Part shown: positions 35,528-48,551 of the stretch, piece after piece
Position numbering within the stretch: position 1 is the first letter of the stretch
How the letters are laid out: each line of letters starts with the position of its first letter
Source of the DNA: Brevundimonas subvibrioides
GTDB taxonomy: Bacteria > Pseudomonadota > Alphaproteobacteria > Caulobacterales > Caulobacteraceae
Assembly: GCA_002280475.1 (NCBI GenBank)
Contig: NCEB01000004.1
Coordinates: 1-64,000 of the forward strand
DNA: 64,000 nucleotides
Reading direction: 5' to 3'
Made by a program: the position numbers and the translations under genes
The notes under the pieces: model-generated
What the model saw: the letters and a program-made list of their open reading frames with translations, nothing else
Told to the model about the DNA's origin: nothing
Databases searched by the model: none

Positions 35528-37678
35528 ATGATCCGCTCCGCCGCGCTCGCCGCGCTTCTCATGACCTCCAGCCTCACGAGCGCCGCCCTGGCCCAGACCG
35601 TTCCTTCCGCCCCCACCGACGTCGCCTTCGCCACCACGGACGCCAGCGATCCCTACCTGTGGCTGGAAGAGGTCGAAGGCGAACGCGCCCTGGCCTGGGT
35701 CGAGGAGCAGAATACCCGGTCTCTGGGCGTGCTTCAGGGCGATCCCCGCTACGCTGGCCTGCACGACTCGGCCCTGGCGATCCTGGAGGCCCGCGACCGC
35801 ATCCCCGGTCCGTCCTTCACCCATGCCGGCATGATCGACAACTTCTGGCAGGACGGGACGAACATCCGTGGCGTCTGGCGGCGCACGACGCTCGACAGCT
35901 ACCGCACCGACGCGCCCGAGTGGGAGACGATCCTGGACATCGACTCCCTGGCGCGGGCCGAGGGCAAGAACTGGGTCTATCGCGGCTCCAACTGCCTGCC
36001 GCCCGACGAACGCCTGTGCTTGATCTCGCTGTCGGACGGCGGCAAGGACGCGATCACGGTGCGCGAGTTCGACAGCGTCGCCCGCACCTTCGTGGACGGC
36101 GGGTTCGAGCTGCCGGAATCCAAGGGCGGCGTGACCTGGGTCGACCAGGACACCCTGCTGATCGCCCGCGACTTCGGCGAAGGCTCGCTGACCACTTCGG
36201 GCTATCCGATGATCGTCAAGCGGCTGCGGCGCGGCCAGACGATCGACCAGGCCGAGACGATCTTCACCGGCCAGCCCACCGACGTCTCGGTCGGGGCGTC
36301 TGCCCTGCGGGACGCGGACGGTGTGGTCCAGGCGGTCCTGATCAATCGCGGCGTGAACTTCTATGAGAGCGAAACCCACGTCCTGAATCCGGACGGGACG
36401 ACCACCCAGCTGCGGTTGCCGGCGAAATCCGACATCAATGCCCTGGTCCAGGGCCAGCTGGTGGTCTCGCTGAAGGAGGACTGGACCGCCCCGTCAGGGC
36501 AGGCGTTCAAGACCGGCGACGTCATCGCCTGGACCCTGTCGGACTGGCTGGCCGATCCGACCGCCCGGGCCCAGCTGGTCATCCGGCCGGGCGAACGCGA
36601 GGCGATCGAGGGCATCAACGCCACCCGCAACAGCCTGGTGGTCGCCCTGTTCGAGAACGTGCGCGGCAATGTCTACGTCTATCGCCCCAACCCCTCGGGC
36701 GAATGGGCGCGCACACGCCTGGACCTTCCCGAGAACGTCACCGTGGGCGTGGGCTCGGCGTCGGAGCAGGACGATCGGGTCTTCGTCTCCGCGGCCGGCT
36801 ATCTGACGCCGTCCACTCTCTATCTGGCGGACGCCGCCACCGGCGACCTGGCTCAGGTCAAGTCATTGCCGCCCAAGTTCGACGCCGAGGGGCTGGAGGT
36901 CCAGCAGTTCGAGGCGCGCTCGGCCGACGGCACCATGATCCCCTATTTCGTCGTCCACCGCGCCGATGCGCCCATGGACGGCTCCAATCCGACTATGCTG
37001 TACGGCTATGGCGGGTTCGAGGTGTCCCAGTTGCCGGGCTATTCGGCACCCATGGGCAAGCTGTGGCTGGAGCGGGGCGGCACCTATGTGGTCGCCAACA
37101 CCCGGGGCGGCGGCGAGTTCGGGCCCCGCTGGCACGAGGCGGCGCTGCAGGAAAACCGCCAGCGCGCGCACGAGGACTTCCAGGCCGTGGCCGCCGACCT
37201 GATCGCGCGCGGCATCACCTCCCAGCGGCGCCTCGGCATCATGGGTGGCTCGCAGGGCGGACTGTTCATGGGGGCGATGCTGACCCAGCGCCCCGACCTG
37301 ATCAACGCGGCCATCATCCAGGTGCCCCTGTTCGACATGCTTCGCTTCCACCGGCTGCTGGCCGGGGCCAGCTGGATCGCGGAATACGGCAACCCGGACA
37401 TCCCCGAGGAACGCGCCTGGATCCAGGCCTATTCGCCCTATCAGAACCTGCGGGCGGACCAGCCCTATCCCGAGGTCTTCATCCACACCTCGACAAAGGA
37501 CGACCGCGTCCATCCCGGGCACGCCCGTAAGGCCGCCGCCCGGATGCAGGAGCTGGGCTATCCGGTCCTGTTCTACGAGAACACCGACGGCGGCCACGGA
37601 GCGGCGGCGAACCTGCGCGAGACGGCCCGGCGGCTGGCGCTCGAATACACCTACCTGACCCGCAGGCTGATGGACTGA
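35528..37678 (+). CDS. S9A prolyl oligopeptidase family peptidase
   Basis: A 716-residue exported peptidase. The start at 35528 has AAGGAAG upstream and gives a signal peptide MIRSAALAALLMTSSLTSAA. The mature part starts with DPYLWLEEVEGERALAWVEE, the S9A N-terminal hallmark. A seven-bladed propeller domain (about 100-430) precedes the alpha/beta hydrolase core, with the nucleophile in GGSQGGLFMG, the Asp in STKDDRVHPGHARK and the His in NTDGGHGAA. It follows the PilZ gene and is the first of a tandem pair. Confidence 0.92.
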   Translation: MIRSAALAALLMTSSLTSAALAQTVPSAPTDVAFATTDASDPYLWLEEVEGERALAWVEEQNTRSLGVLQGDPRYAGLHDSALAILEARDRIPGPSFTHAGMIDNFWQDGTNIRGVWRRTTLDSYRTDAPEWETILDIDSLARAEGKNWVYRGSNCLPPDERLCLISLSDGGKDAITVREFDSVARTFVDGGFELPESKGGVTWVDQDTLLIARDFGEGSLTTSGYPMIVKRLRRGQTIDQAETIFTGQPTDVSVGASALRDADGVVQAVLINRGVNFYESETHVLNPDGTTTQLRLPAKSDINALVQGQLVVSLKEDWTAPSGQAFKTGDVIAWTLSDWLADPTARAQLVIRPGEREAIEGINATRNSLVVALFENVRGNVYVYRPNPSGEWARTRLDLPENVTVGVGSASEQDDRVFVSAAGYLTPSTLYLADAATGDLAQVKSLPPKFDAEGLEVQQFEARSADGTMIPYFVVHRADAPMDGSNPTMLYGYGGFEVSQLPGYSAPMGKLWLERGGTYVVANTRGGGEFGPRWHEAALQENRQRAHEDFQAVAADLIARGITSQRRLGIMGGSQGGLFMGAMLTQRPDLINAAIIQVPLFDMLRFHRLLAGASWIAEYGNPDIPEERAWIQAYSPYQNLRADQPYPEVFIHTSTKDDRVHPGHARKAAARMQELGYPVLFYENTDGGHGAAANLRETARRLALEYTYLTRRLMD

Positions 37679-37693
37679 GTGGAGTTGAGACCC

Positions 37694-39678
37694 ATGCGTA
37701 TCGCGACGATGGCGGCCCTGGCCGCGCTCATGGCCTCTCCGGCCCTGTCTCAGACCTTGCCCCACCTGACCGCATTCCGGCTCCGTCCTTCCTGGCCGAT
37801 GGCATCGGCAACTTCTGGCAGGACGCGACCAATCCCAAGGGCCTGTGGCGGCGCACGACGCTGGACGGCTATCGCGGCGCCGATACGACCTGGGAGACCC
37901 TGATCGACGTCGACGCCCTGGCCCGCGCCGAGGGCCGTGACTGGGTCTGGAAGGGGGCCAACTGCCTGGCCCCCGACGACACCCGCTGTCTGATCAGCCT
38001 GTCCGACGGCGGCAAGGACGCGGTCGTCGTGCGCGAGTTCGACACCGTCACCCGGACCTTCGTGGACGGTGGCTTCGTCCTGCCCGAGGGCAAGCACCGC
38101 ATCAGCTGGCTGGACCGCGACACCCTGCTGATCGCCACCGATTTCGGCGAGGAGGGCGGGCGATCCACCCTGACCGAGTCGGGCTATCCCTACATCGTCA
38201 AGACGCTGTCGCGCGGCCAGACCCTGGCCCAGGCCACAGAGGTCTATCGCGGCGATCTGGGCGACGGCGGCTACGGCGTCAGCCCCTCGGTCTATCGGGA
38301 CAAGGATGGCAACGTCGAGGCGGTGCTGTTCCGTCGTCCGCTGGACACCTTCCGCGCCGAGACCTGGCGCTGGGTCGATGGCCGGGCGGTCAAGCTGAAT
38401 CTGCCCGAGCGGGTCGGCATCAACGGCACCATCGGTCGCCAGCTGGTCTTCTCGCTGGATCAGGACTGGACGGCGGCCGGCGCGACCTGGCCCTCGGGCG
38501 CGCTGATGATCGCGACGCTGGATGCGCTGTCGCAACCTGAACTCACCCGGACCAACGGTGATCCCGCCGTGATCTTCGCGCCGGGCGAGCGCCAGTCGAT
38601 CGACACCGTCCGGGTCATGGCCGACGCCATTCTGGCGGTGGTGTCCGACAATGTGGTCGGCACCCTGAAACGCTTCGACAGCGTGCCGACGGACCGCGGC
38701 CACGCCTCGTGGACGGCCACGGACCTGGCCGTTCCCGCCAACAGCGCCGTCGGACTGGGCGACAGCTCCAAGTCGCGCGGCGAGGTGTTCGTCTCGACCC
38801 AGGGCTTCCTGACGCCGCCGACGCTGAACCTGGCGAACGTGGCCGCAGGGGTCATGACCGAACTGAAGACCACGGGTGCCAAGTTCGATGCCTCCACCCA
38901 TGTGGTCGAGCAGTTCGAGGCGGTGTCCAGCGACGGCACGCGCATTCCCTATTTCGTCACCCGCCCGCGCGAGCTGACGGGTCTGGCCCCGACCATCCTG
39001 TTCGGCTACGGCGGCTTCCAGGTCAGCTTCCCGCCCGCCTACAAGCCCGAGATGGGCAAGCTGTGGTTGGAGAACGGCGGCGTCTTCGTCCAGGCCAACA
39101 TCCGAGGCGGTGGCGAGTTCGGACCGGCCTGGCACCAGGCGGCGTTGCGCGAGAACCGCCAGCGGTCGTTCGACGATTTCGCGGCCGTCGGCCAGGACCT
39201 GATCGCGCGCGGCATCACCTCGCCCCGGCATCTGGGCATCTATGGCCGGTCGAACGGTGGGGTCCTGACCAGCGTGTCGATCACCCAGCGGCCCGAGCTG
39301 TTCAACGCCGCAGTGATAGAGAGCCCCCTGATCGACATGCTGCGCTATCAGGATCTGCCGGCCGGCGCGTCCTGGATCGGAGAATATGGCGATCCCCGCA
39401 TTCCGGGCGACGCCGCCTTCATCGCCGACTACTCGGCCTATCAGCGGCTGAGCCCCGAGGCGGAGTATCCGCGCGTCTACATCACCACCAACACGCGCGA
39501 TGATCGGGTGCATCCGGGCCATGCCCGGAAGTTCGCGGCGCGCCTTGGCGATCAGGGCCACGACCACCTCTACTACGAGGAGACGGCCGGCGGTCACTCC
39601 AACGACGCCGACCCGGTGGCGAACGCCCGGCGATGGGCCCGGCATTACGTCTACCTGGCCCAGCAGTTGATGGACTAA
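37694..39678 (+). pseudogene. Second S9A peptidase, N-terminal segment missing and frameshifted
   Basis: The start at 37694 (GGAGTTGAGACCC before it) gives a signal peptide MRIATMAALAALMASPALSQ, then TLPHL. The frame then shifts near 37771, where CGCATTCCGGCTCCG (RIPAP) begins the S9A body that runs to 39678. By comparison with the first copy, about 65 residues including the whole DPYLWLEEVEGERALAWVEE region are missing. The rest of the propeller and the catalytic parts (SNGGVLTS, NTRDDRVHPGHA, AGGHSNDA) are intact. As read, the protein cannot be made in full length. Confidence 0.8.
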
Positions 39679-39734
39679 CGCTTCACGGACTTATGAGCAG
39701 CGCTCGCGCCTTGGCCGGTCTAGATATCGCCGCC

Positions 39735-40478
39735 ATGCGGACGCGGGAATGGATCATCGGAGGAGGCGCGGCGCTGGCGCTGGCGGGGGCGGTCGGATCG
39801 GCCGCCCAGCCGTCTGTGTCGCGTTCGGAGGGTCGCGACGCGCCCACCGAACCGGTCGTGGTCGAGTTGTTCACCGCCCAGGGATGCGCGGGCTGTCCGG
39901 AGGCCAATCAAGCGGTCGAGGCCCTGGCGGACGAACCCGGCGTCATCGCGCTGACCTATGCCGTCGACTACTGGGATTATCTGGGCTGGGAAGACACCTT
40001 CGCCCGGCCCGAGTTCGAGGCACGGCAGCGCGCCTATCAGTCGGCCATGCGCCTGCGGAACGTCTACACGCCCCAGGTGGTGATCGACGGCCGCCGACAG
40101 GTCTCGGGGGCCGAGGCCCCGGCCATGGAGGCCGCGGTCCACGAAGAGGCCGAGCGTCGGGTCTTTCCCCCCGAGGTGGAGTTCCGCGACACGGGCGATG
40201 CGGTGGGCATCGGTTCGGGTCGACCGCCGGCGGGCGGCGCCGAAGTCTGGGCCGTGACCTTCATGCCGGGGGCGCAGACGGTCACGGTGGCCGACGGCGA
40301 CAATCGCGGCCGGGCCGTGCGGCACGTCAACGTCGTGCGACGGCTGACCCGCCTGGGGGAATGGACAGGCCAGCCGGTGCTGCTCGACCTGCCGGACGAT
40401 CCGCAGCCGGGTGATCGGGTCGCCGTCCTGGTCCAGGCCAGCGCGGATCGCCGCATCCTGAACGCCGCCGTGCGCTGA
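39735..40478 (+). CDS. Exported thioredoxin-fold protein (DUF1223)
   Basis: A 247-residue protein of the DUF1223 family. A signal-like segment (EWIIGGGAALALAGAVGSAA) is followed by a thioredoxin-fold start PVVVELFTAQGCAGCPEANQ with a CxGC motif, then ALTYAVDYWDYLGWEDTFAR, the family hallmark, and VYTPQVVIDGRRQVSG. The C-terminus is a beta domain. A role as a periplasmic redox protein is inferred from the CxxC; none is established. Confidence 0.88.
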   Translation: MRTREWIIGGGAALALAGAVGSAAQPSVSRSEGRDAPTEPVVVELFTAQGCAGCPEANQAVEALADEPGVIALTYAVDYWDYLGWEDTFARPEFEARQRAYQSAMRLRNVYTPQVVIDGRRQVSGAEAPAMEAAVHEEAERRVFPPEVEFRDTGDAVGIGSGRPPAGGAEVWAVTFMPGAQTVTVADGDNRGRAVRHVNVVRRLTRLGEWTGQPVLLDLPDDPQPGDRVAVLVQASADRRILNAAVR

Positions 40479-40569
40479 GCCCCCGCCCCTGGGTCCGCTT
40501 GCTGGCACGATCATCTTCGGTCACTGTTCCCGCCCGATCGATCGCCGTTGTGGAGGGTCGCCGCCCAGG

Positions 40570-41280
40570 ATGGCGGAGGGGTGGGGCAAGGTTTGGATGG
40601 CGATGCGCTCGGAACGGTCTGGCTGTGCGCGGCGGGCGACCGCGGCGACGGCCTTGCTTCTGGCCGCTCTCAGCGTCGCCGCCGCCCCTGCCGGTCGACA
40701 GGCCCGGTCGGCATCGCCTCCGGACGCGGACGCCGAGGCCCGGGCCATCACCCAGATCGTCACGGCCGCGGAGGTCGCCGCCTGGGCGCGCGCGCATCGG
40801 GACGTTCAGGCCATGCTGGTCGCGGCGCGGATGATGGACGATGTCCGCACGCGCCAGGAAAGCGGCGACGCGCCGTTTCTGACCGCGTCGACCTTGCTGG
40901 ATGAGGCCGAGGCCATGGCCGGGGACGACCCGGCGATCCGGGCCGAGATCCTGCGGCTTCGAACCCAGGACAAGGGGGTCCGCGCCTCGGCCTTCGGGGC
41001 CGGTCCGATCGTTCTGGTCCGACGGGTGCAAGCGCGCCAGACCTTCGGCTTCGAGATCGAGGTCAGGCGCGACGAGGTCTTGCGGGTGGCGGCGATCGGC
41101 GACGGCGACACCAACATCGACCTGGTGCTGAGGGACCGGTCCGGCACGATCGTGTGCTTGGACAGCTCCCAGGATCATTACCCCGTCTGCACCGTCGCCC
41201 GCCCCCAGGGCGGGGCCCTGCGGGTCGAGGTGGTCAACCACGGCGGGGTGTGGTCGCGGGTGCAGATCCTCACAAATTAG
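40570..41280 (+). CDS. Exported protein of unknown function
   Basis: A 236-residue protein with a late signal peptide (RRATAATALLLAALSVAAA); starts at 40570 and 40603 are both possible. The middle is helical (ADAEARAITQIVTAAEVAAW). The last 70 residues look like a small beta-sandwich, similar in outline to pre-peptidase C-terminal domains (GDGDTNIDLVLRDRSGTIVC). Two cysteines near the end (C195, C206) may form a disulfide. Not recognised. A hairpin repeat begins two bases after its stop. Confidence 0.65.
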   Translation: MAEGWGKVWMAMRSERSGCARRATAATALLLAALSVAAAPAGRQARSASPPDADAEARAITQIVTAAEVAAWARAHRDVQAMLVAARMMDDVRTRQESGDAPFLTASTLLDEAEAMAGDDPAIRAEILRLRTQDKGVRASAFGAGPIVLVRRVQARQTFGFEIEVRRDEVLRVAAIGDGDTNIDLVLRDRSGTIVCLDSSQDHYPVCTVARPQGGALRVEVVNHGGVWSRVQILTN

Positions 41281-41281
41281 C

Positions 41282-41322
41282 GCGCTACCGCTCGCGACGC
41301 GGTCGCTCGCTGCTTGAGCGCG
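41282..41322. repeat. Short hairpin repeat (SIR family)
   Basis: A 41-bp copy, identical to the 48874 copy over nearly all of its length (GCGCTACCGCTCGCGACGCG, then GTCGCTCGCTGCTTGAGCGC). It starts two bases after the upstream stop and may act as a bidirectional terminator between converging genes. Confidence 0.8.
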
Positions 41323-41379
41323 AAGGGGTTGCCGCGACGGGCAGGCGGAGTGCCCGCTGCTCCTCGTCGGTATCCGACG

Positions 41380-42213
41380 TCAGCGCGGCTGGGTGACACG
41401 GATTTCGAACAGCTTGGGCCAGTTCTTGCCTGTGACGAACAGCCGCCGGGTCGCGGGGTCCCAGGCGATGCCGTTCAGGACCTCGTCATTTGGATCGGCG
41501 ACCTCGCCCGCGGCCAGCAGGCCCGACAGGTCGATCACCGACAGGATATTGCCGGTCGCCGGATCGATGCGCAGGATGGCGTCCGTCTGCCAGACATTGG
41601 CCCATACCTCGCCGTCGATGAACTCCAGCTCGTTCAGGCGACCGACCGGGCGGCCCTGCCAGTTGACGGTGACCCCGCCAGTCTCGGCGAAGGTCGTCGG
41701 ATCCAGGAACCTGAGCCGCGCGGTGCCGTCCGACAGGATCAGCCGCGTCCCGTCGTGGGTCAGACCCCAGCCCTCTCCGGCGTAGTCGAAGCTGCCCTCG
41801 GGCTCCAGTGTGTCCGGATCCCACACGAAACCTCGCCCGTTCTGCCAGGTCAGGCTGATCAGCCGATCGCCGATCAGGGTCAGGCCTTCGCCGAAGAAGG
41901 CGGTGTCCAGCTCCCGCTTCATCAGCACTGCGCCGTCCTCCAGCCGGACGCGGCGGACGGTCGAGGGATAGCGGCCGGTGCTTTCCAGCAACTCGCCGTT
42001 GCGGAACACCAGGCCCTGGGTGAAGGCGGTCGGGTCGTGGGGATAGGTGGCGACGATCTCATAGCCCTGGCGGGGCGGCCGGGCGATCGGCGCTGCTTGT
42101 TGAGCGGCCGCAGGGGCGGTTTGCGGCGTCTGGCCGTGGGCCCAGGCCGCTGGCGCGAGGGCCGCGCCAACCGCCAGTCCGGCCGCGAGGCCGGCGAGAC
42201 GCCGCGACCGCAT
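41380..42213 (-). CDS. Glutaminyl-peptide cyclotransferase
   Basis: A 277-residue exported enzyme that turns N-terminal glutamine into pyroglutamate. It has a signal peptide (GLAAGLAVGAALAPAAWAHG) and the plant-type QC five-bladed propeller with FTQGLVFRNGELLESTGRYP, FGEGLTLIGDRLISLTWQNG, GWGLTHDGTRLILSDGTARL, LNELEFIDGEVWANVWQTD and LNGIAWDPATRRLFVTGKNW, all family blocks. It starts inside the TerC stop region (TGATG). Confidence 0.9.
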   Translation of the reverse strand: MRSRRLAGLAAGLAVGAALAPAAWAHGQTPQTAPAAAQQAAPIARPPRQGYEIVATYPHDPTAFTQGLVFRNGELLESTGRYPSTVRRVRLEDGAVLMKRELDTAFFGEGLTLIGDRLISLTWQNGRGFVWDPDTLEPEGSFDYAGEGWGLTHDGTRLILSDGTARLRFLDPTTFAETGGVTVNWQGRPVGRLNELEFIDGEVWANVWQTDAILRIDPATGNILSVIDLSGLLAAGEVADPNDEVLNGIAWDPATRRLFVTGKNWPKLFEIRVTQPR

Positions 42214-43043
42214 CACCGCGCCGTGTCGGTCGCGGCCTCGGCCTCGGCCGCGCGCGCCCGCGCCTCGGCCGCGTCCGCCGCCTGGCGCGCGGCCTTGGCC
42301 TTGTCCTGTTTGGACTGGGAGGACCGGCTGAGCATGTTCAGCGCCTCGACCCCGGCCGAGAAGGCCATGGCCGCGTAGATGTAGCCCTTGGGCACATGAT
42401 AGCCGAAGCCGTCGGCGATCAGCACCATGCCGATCATCAGGAGGAAGCCCAGGGCCAGCATGACCACGCCGGGGTTCTTGGCGATGAAGTTGGCCAGGGG
42501 GTCGGCGGCCAGCAGCATCACGGTGACCGCCGCCAGGACCGCCACGACCATGATCGGCAGATGCTCGGTCATGCCTACGGCCGTCAGGATCGAGTCGATC
42601 GAGAACACCAGATCCAGGATGATGATCTGAACGATGGCCGAACCCGCGTTCATGATGGCCGTGTCCTTCTTGTCGAGGACGTCGTGCGACGGGGTGGGGT
42701 CCACGGTGTGGTGGATTTCCTTGGTCGCCTTCCAGACCAGGAACAGGCCGCCCGCGATCAGGATCAGGTCCTTCCACGAGAAGGTGTTGCCCATGACCGT
42801 GAAGACCGGCTCAACCAGACCGACCAGCCAGGCGATGATCGACAGCAGCGCCAGACGCATGACGAGCGCGAGGGCGATGCCGATGCGACGGACCCGTTGG
42901 CGCTGATGCTCGGGCAGCTTGTTCGACAGGATCGAGATGAAGATCAGGTTGTCGATGCCCAGCACGACCTCGAGCACCACCAGGGTGACGAGCGCCGCCC
43001 AGGCGGCGGGATCGGAGAGCAGGGGGACGATGCTGTCGAGCAT
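42213..43043 (-). CDS. TerC-family membrane protein
   Basis: A 276-residue membrane protein of the TerC/Alx family. The acid-containing helices [20 protein letters not shown] and [20 protein letters not shown] carry the two NDxxF-like and D-x3-S-x-D signatures that bind a metal ion. The C-terminal 45 residues are an alanine-rich coiled-coil-like tail ([20 protein letters not shown]). TerC proteins export or load Mn(II) at the membrane. No yybP-ykoY riboswitch could be recognised in its leader. It is coupled to the cyclotransferase gene. Confidence 0.9.
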   Translation of the reverse strand: MLDSIVPLLSDPAAWAALVTLVVLEVVLGIDNLIFISILSNKLPEHQRQRVRRIGIALALVMRLALLSIIAWLVGLVEPVFTVMGNTFSWKDLILIAGGLFLVWKATKEIHHTVDPTPSHDVLDKKDTAIMNAGSAIVQIIILDLVFSIDSILTAVGMTEHLPIMVVAVLAAVTVMLLAADPLANFIAKNPGVVMLALGFLLMIGMVLIADGFGYHVPKGYIYAAMAFSAGVEALNMLSRSSQSKQDKAKAARQAADAAEARARAAEAEAATDTAR

Positions 43044-43231
43044 GGGAAATCCGGAAACGGGAGGGGCACTCCTCTAGGCCACGGCGCGCGCCCACGATCA
43101 ACCCCGCTGCATGCGCCGTCCTGCCTCGGTTGCGGGGGCGAAAGATGAGTGCTATCAGGCGCCCGGCTTAGCGAGGGGCGTTTCACACGAGACGGCCCCC
43201 TCCGTGCTTTCCTTAAGCATTACAAGCCTTT

Positions 43232-43257
43232 GACCGGCGCGAAGCTCGCGACCGGTC
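43232..43257 (+). promoter_or_regulatory. Hairpin in the ATP synthase operon leader
   Basis: GACCGG (43232-43237) pairs with CCGGTC (43252-43257), continued by CGC/GCG around a 7-nt loop with one bulged A. It lies 34 bp before the atpH start and could tune translation or RNA stability of the operon. Confidence 0.45.
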
Positions 43258-43290
43258 GTTTGGCGAAACCGCATATCGGACGGACGGGTC

Positions 43291-43845
43291 TTGGCTGACG
43301 ATTTCAGAACGACGGAAGTCGGCGGGCGCTATGCCCAGGCGCTGTTCGACCTGGCGCTGGAAACCGGCCACCTGGACGCCGTGCGGGCCGATCTGGCGTC
43401 CCTGCGCGCTGCCTGGATCGAGAGCGCGGACCTGCGCCGTCTGGCCACCTCTCCGGTCATGGCCGCCGAGGACCAGCAGCGGGGCCTGGTCGCCATCGCC
43501 GACAAGGCCCGGTTCGAGACCACCACCCGCAACTTCCTCGGCCTGCTGGGCCAGAACGGCCGCGCGCGCGACCTGCCCGCCGTGATCGCCGGCTTCGAGG
43601 CCCTGTATTCGGCCCACACCGGTGTCGTCGCTGCCGAGGTCGTCTCGGCCGTGCCGCTGTCGACGGCCCAGACCACCCATATCCGCTCGGCCCTGTCCAA
43701 GGCGCTGGGCAAGGCCCCGGAAATGACCGCCCGTGTCGATCCGTCGATCCTGGGCGGGCTCAAGGTCAAGGTCGGCTCGACGCTGTTCGACGCCTCGCTG
43801 AAGACCAAGCTCGACCAGATGAAGTTCGCTCTCAAACGGGCCTGA
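43291..43845 (+). CDS. atpH: ATP synthase F1 subunit delta
   Basis: A 184-residue delta subunit linking F1 to the stator. It starts with TTG at 43291 and opens ADDFRTTEVGGRYAQALFDL, the family N-terminus with the RYA-x-ALF motif. The C-terminal signature is VDPSILGGLKVKVGSTLFDA. It is first in atpHAGDC; the F0 genes are not here, as is usual in alphaproteobacteria. Confidence 0.95.
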   Translation: MADDFRTTEVGGRYAQALFDLALETGHLDAVRADLASLRAAWIESADLRRLATSPVMAAEDQQRGLVAIADKARFETTTRNFLGLLGQNGRARDLPAVIAGFEALYSAHTGVVAAEVVSAVPLSTAQTTHIRSALSKALGKAPEMTARVDPSILGGLKVKVGSTLFDASLKTKLDQMKFALKRA

Positions 43846-43850
43846 CGTAA

Positions 43851-45385
<1,535 letters not shown>

Positions 45386-45416
45386 GCCTGACGGAAAGCT
45401 GAGAGAGTAGCGCCCG

Positions 45417-46203
45417 ATGGCCAGCCTCAAGGAAATGCGCAATCGGATCGGAAGCGTGAAGTCCACGCAGAAGATCACGAAAGCCCTGAACATGGTCGCC
45501 GCGGCCAAGCTACGACGCGCCCAGGCTGCTGGCCGGAACGGGCTCGGACAAGAAGCACCTCGTCGTCGTGGCGACCGGCGACAAGGGTCTGGCGGGCGGC
45601 TTCAACACCAACGTCATCCGGGCCGCGCGCGAGCGGATCAACAGCCTGATCGCCGACGGCAAGGACGTGCGGATCATCGCCGTGGGCCGTAAGGTCCGCG
45701 ACGGCCTGACGCGCCTGTACGGCAACAGGATCATCCGCACCTTCGAGCTCTCGGAGCACAAGGTGATCGGCATGAACACCGCCGAGCCGATCGCCGAGCT
45801 GGTGGCCCAGGAGTTCGAGGCCGGCAACGCCGACGTCGTGACCCTGTTCTACAGCCGGTTTCAGTCGGTCATCTCGCAGGTGCCGACGCCCAAGCAGCTG
45901 GTTCCCGCCGAAGTCGACGCCGACGCCCCGCCGATCGACCTGAACGGCGCGGTCTATGAGTACGAGCCTTCCGAGGAAGAGATCCTAGAGACGCTCCTGC
46001 CGCGCAACATCAAGACCCAGATCCTGGCCGTCCTGCTCGAGAACCAGGCCAGCTTCTTCGGGGCCCAGATGGGCGCCATGGACAACGCCACGCGCAACGC
46101 GGGCGATCTCATCAACTCGCTGACGCTGCAGTACAACCGCAAGCGCCAGGCCCAGATCACCACCGAACTGATCGAGATCATCGCCGGCGCGGAAGCGCTC
46201 TGA
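45417..46203 (+). pseudogene. atpG: atpG, ATP synthase gamma subunit, internal deletion with frameshift
   Basis: The central rotor subunit starts normally ([20 protein letters not shown], then KLRRAQ) for 36 codons. At 45525-45526 the text jumps to CTGCTGGCCGGAACGGGC, which reads [20 protein letters not shown] in another frame and runs normally to the C-terminus [12 protein letters not shown]. About 30 residues (the part around ENARPYA and the following helix) are missing. As read, the first part ends at a stop at 45692. Confidence 0.85.
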
Positions 46204-47798
<1,595 letters not shown>

Positions 47799-47799
<1 letters not shown>

Positions 47800-48068
47800 T
47801 GGCCGCAAAGCTCAGCTTTTCCCTGGTCGCGCCGGAACGCGAGGTCTTCTCGGGCCTCGTGGACCAGGTCGACGCACCGGGCGTCGAGGGCGACTTCGGC
47901 GTCCTGGCGGCGCATGCGCCTTTCATGACGGCGCTGCGCGAAGGCATGGTCACGGTCATCGACGGCTCCAGCCGCCGGGTCTTTTCGGTCAAGGGGGGCT
48001 TCGCCGACGTGACGCCGGCCGGACTGACCATCCTGGCCGAGGAAGCCGCCGAGGTCTCGGTCCAGTAA
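47799..48068 (+). CDS. atpC: ATP synthase F1 subunit epsilon
   Basis: An 89-residue epsilon subunit: KLSFSLVAPEREVFSGLVDQ, then VDAPGVEGDFGVLAAHAPFM, the family hallmark. It consists of the beta-sandwich only and lacks the C-terminal two-helix arm that inhibits ATP hydrolysis in E. coli, as in other alphaproteobacteria with short epsilon subunits. It starts with a TGATG overlap and ends the operon. Confidence 0.93.
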
Positions 48069-48071
48069 TGA

Positions 48072-48089
48072 GGGGACCTGACGGTCCCC
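48072..48089 (+). terminator. Stem-loop after atpC
   Basis: GGGGACC-TGAC-GGTCCCC is a perfect 7-bp stem with a tetraloop, 4 bp after the atpC stop. No T run follows and ynfA begins 12 bp on, so it may be a weak terminator or an mRNA-end stabiliser. Confidence 0.5.
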
Positions 48090-48101
48090 GTCGGTCCTGA
48101 C

Positions 48102-48425
48102 ATGACCGCGCTCCTCTACGTTCTGGCAGCCGGCGCGGAAATCGCCGGCTGTTTCGCGTTCTGGGCCTGGCTGAGGCTGGACCGGTCGCCGCTGTGGGCC
48201 ATTCCCGGCGCGGCGTCGCTGGTCCTGTTCGCCTGGCTGCTGACGCGGGTCGAGGCCGACGCGGCGGGGCGAGCCTATGCGGCCTATGGCGGGGTCTATA
48301 TCGCCGCCTCCCTGCTGTGGCTGTGGCTGGTCGAGCACCGCGCGCCGGATCGCTGGGACCTCCTCGGCGCGGGCCTGTGCCTGATCGGGGCGGCGGTCAT
48401 CCTGTTCGGGCCCCGGGGGGTCTGA
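48102..48425 (+). CDS. YnfA-family small membrane protein (UPF0060)
   Basis: A 107-residue protein with four membrane helices, of the YnfA (UPF0060) family related to small multidrug resistance transporters. Signature parts are [36 protein letters not shown] and [20 protein letters not shown]. The E in helix 1 (AEIAGC) matches the conserved acid of SMR proteins. It lies between the atp operon and another small exporter gene. Confidence 0.93.
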   Translation: MTALLYVLAAGAEIAGCFAFWAWLRLDRSPLWAIPGAASLVLFAWLLTRVEADAAGRAYAAYGGVYIAASLLWLWLVEHRAPDRWDLLGAGLCLIGAAVILFGPRGV

Positions 48426-48435
48426 GACGCCGGCT

Positions 48436-48537
48436 TGAAGCCCGGGCTCCCGCGTCCTAGATAGCCGCCTGCAAGACGAGGCCACGTCCTCGCCCCCGGT
48501 TCGCCGGGGCCAAGCCCGGGACGGCCCGGCCTTTCGC
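48436..48537 (+). promoter_or_regulatory. Structured leader before the Gdx exporter, possible guanidine-type riboswitch
   Basis: The 120-nt leader is rich in hairpins. The last is CCGGG-ACGG-CCCGG (48516-48529), a 5-bp stem with an ACGR tetraloop as in guanidine-II (mini-ykkC) riboswitches, placed 8 nt before the Shine-Dalgarno AAGGAGGG (48538-48545). Upstream is CCCCGG-TTCG-CCGGGG (48494-48509). GGGC at 48507-48510 can also pair with GCCC at 48514-48517, which would break the ACGG stem, so two states are possible. A second ACGR hairpin as in the guanidine-II consensus was not found. Confidence 0.4.
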
Positions 48538-48551
48538 AAGGAGGGCCGAGC

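Noticed and set aside
43044..43190. yybP-ykoY manganese riboswitch before the TerC-family gene
   Set aside because: TerC genes often have one, but no conserved sequence blocks of that riboswitch could be seen in the leader.
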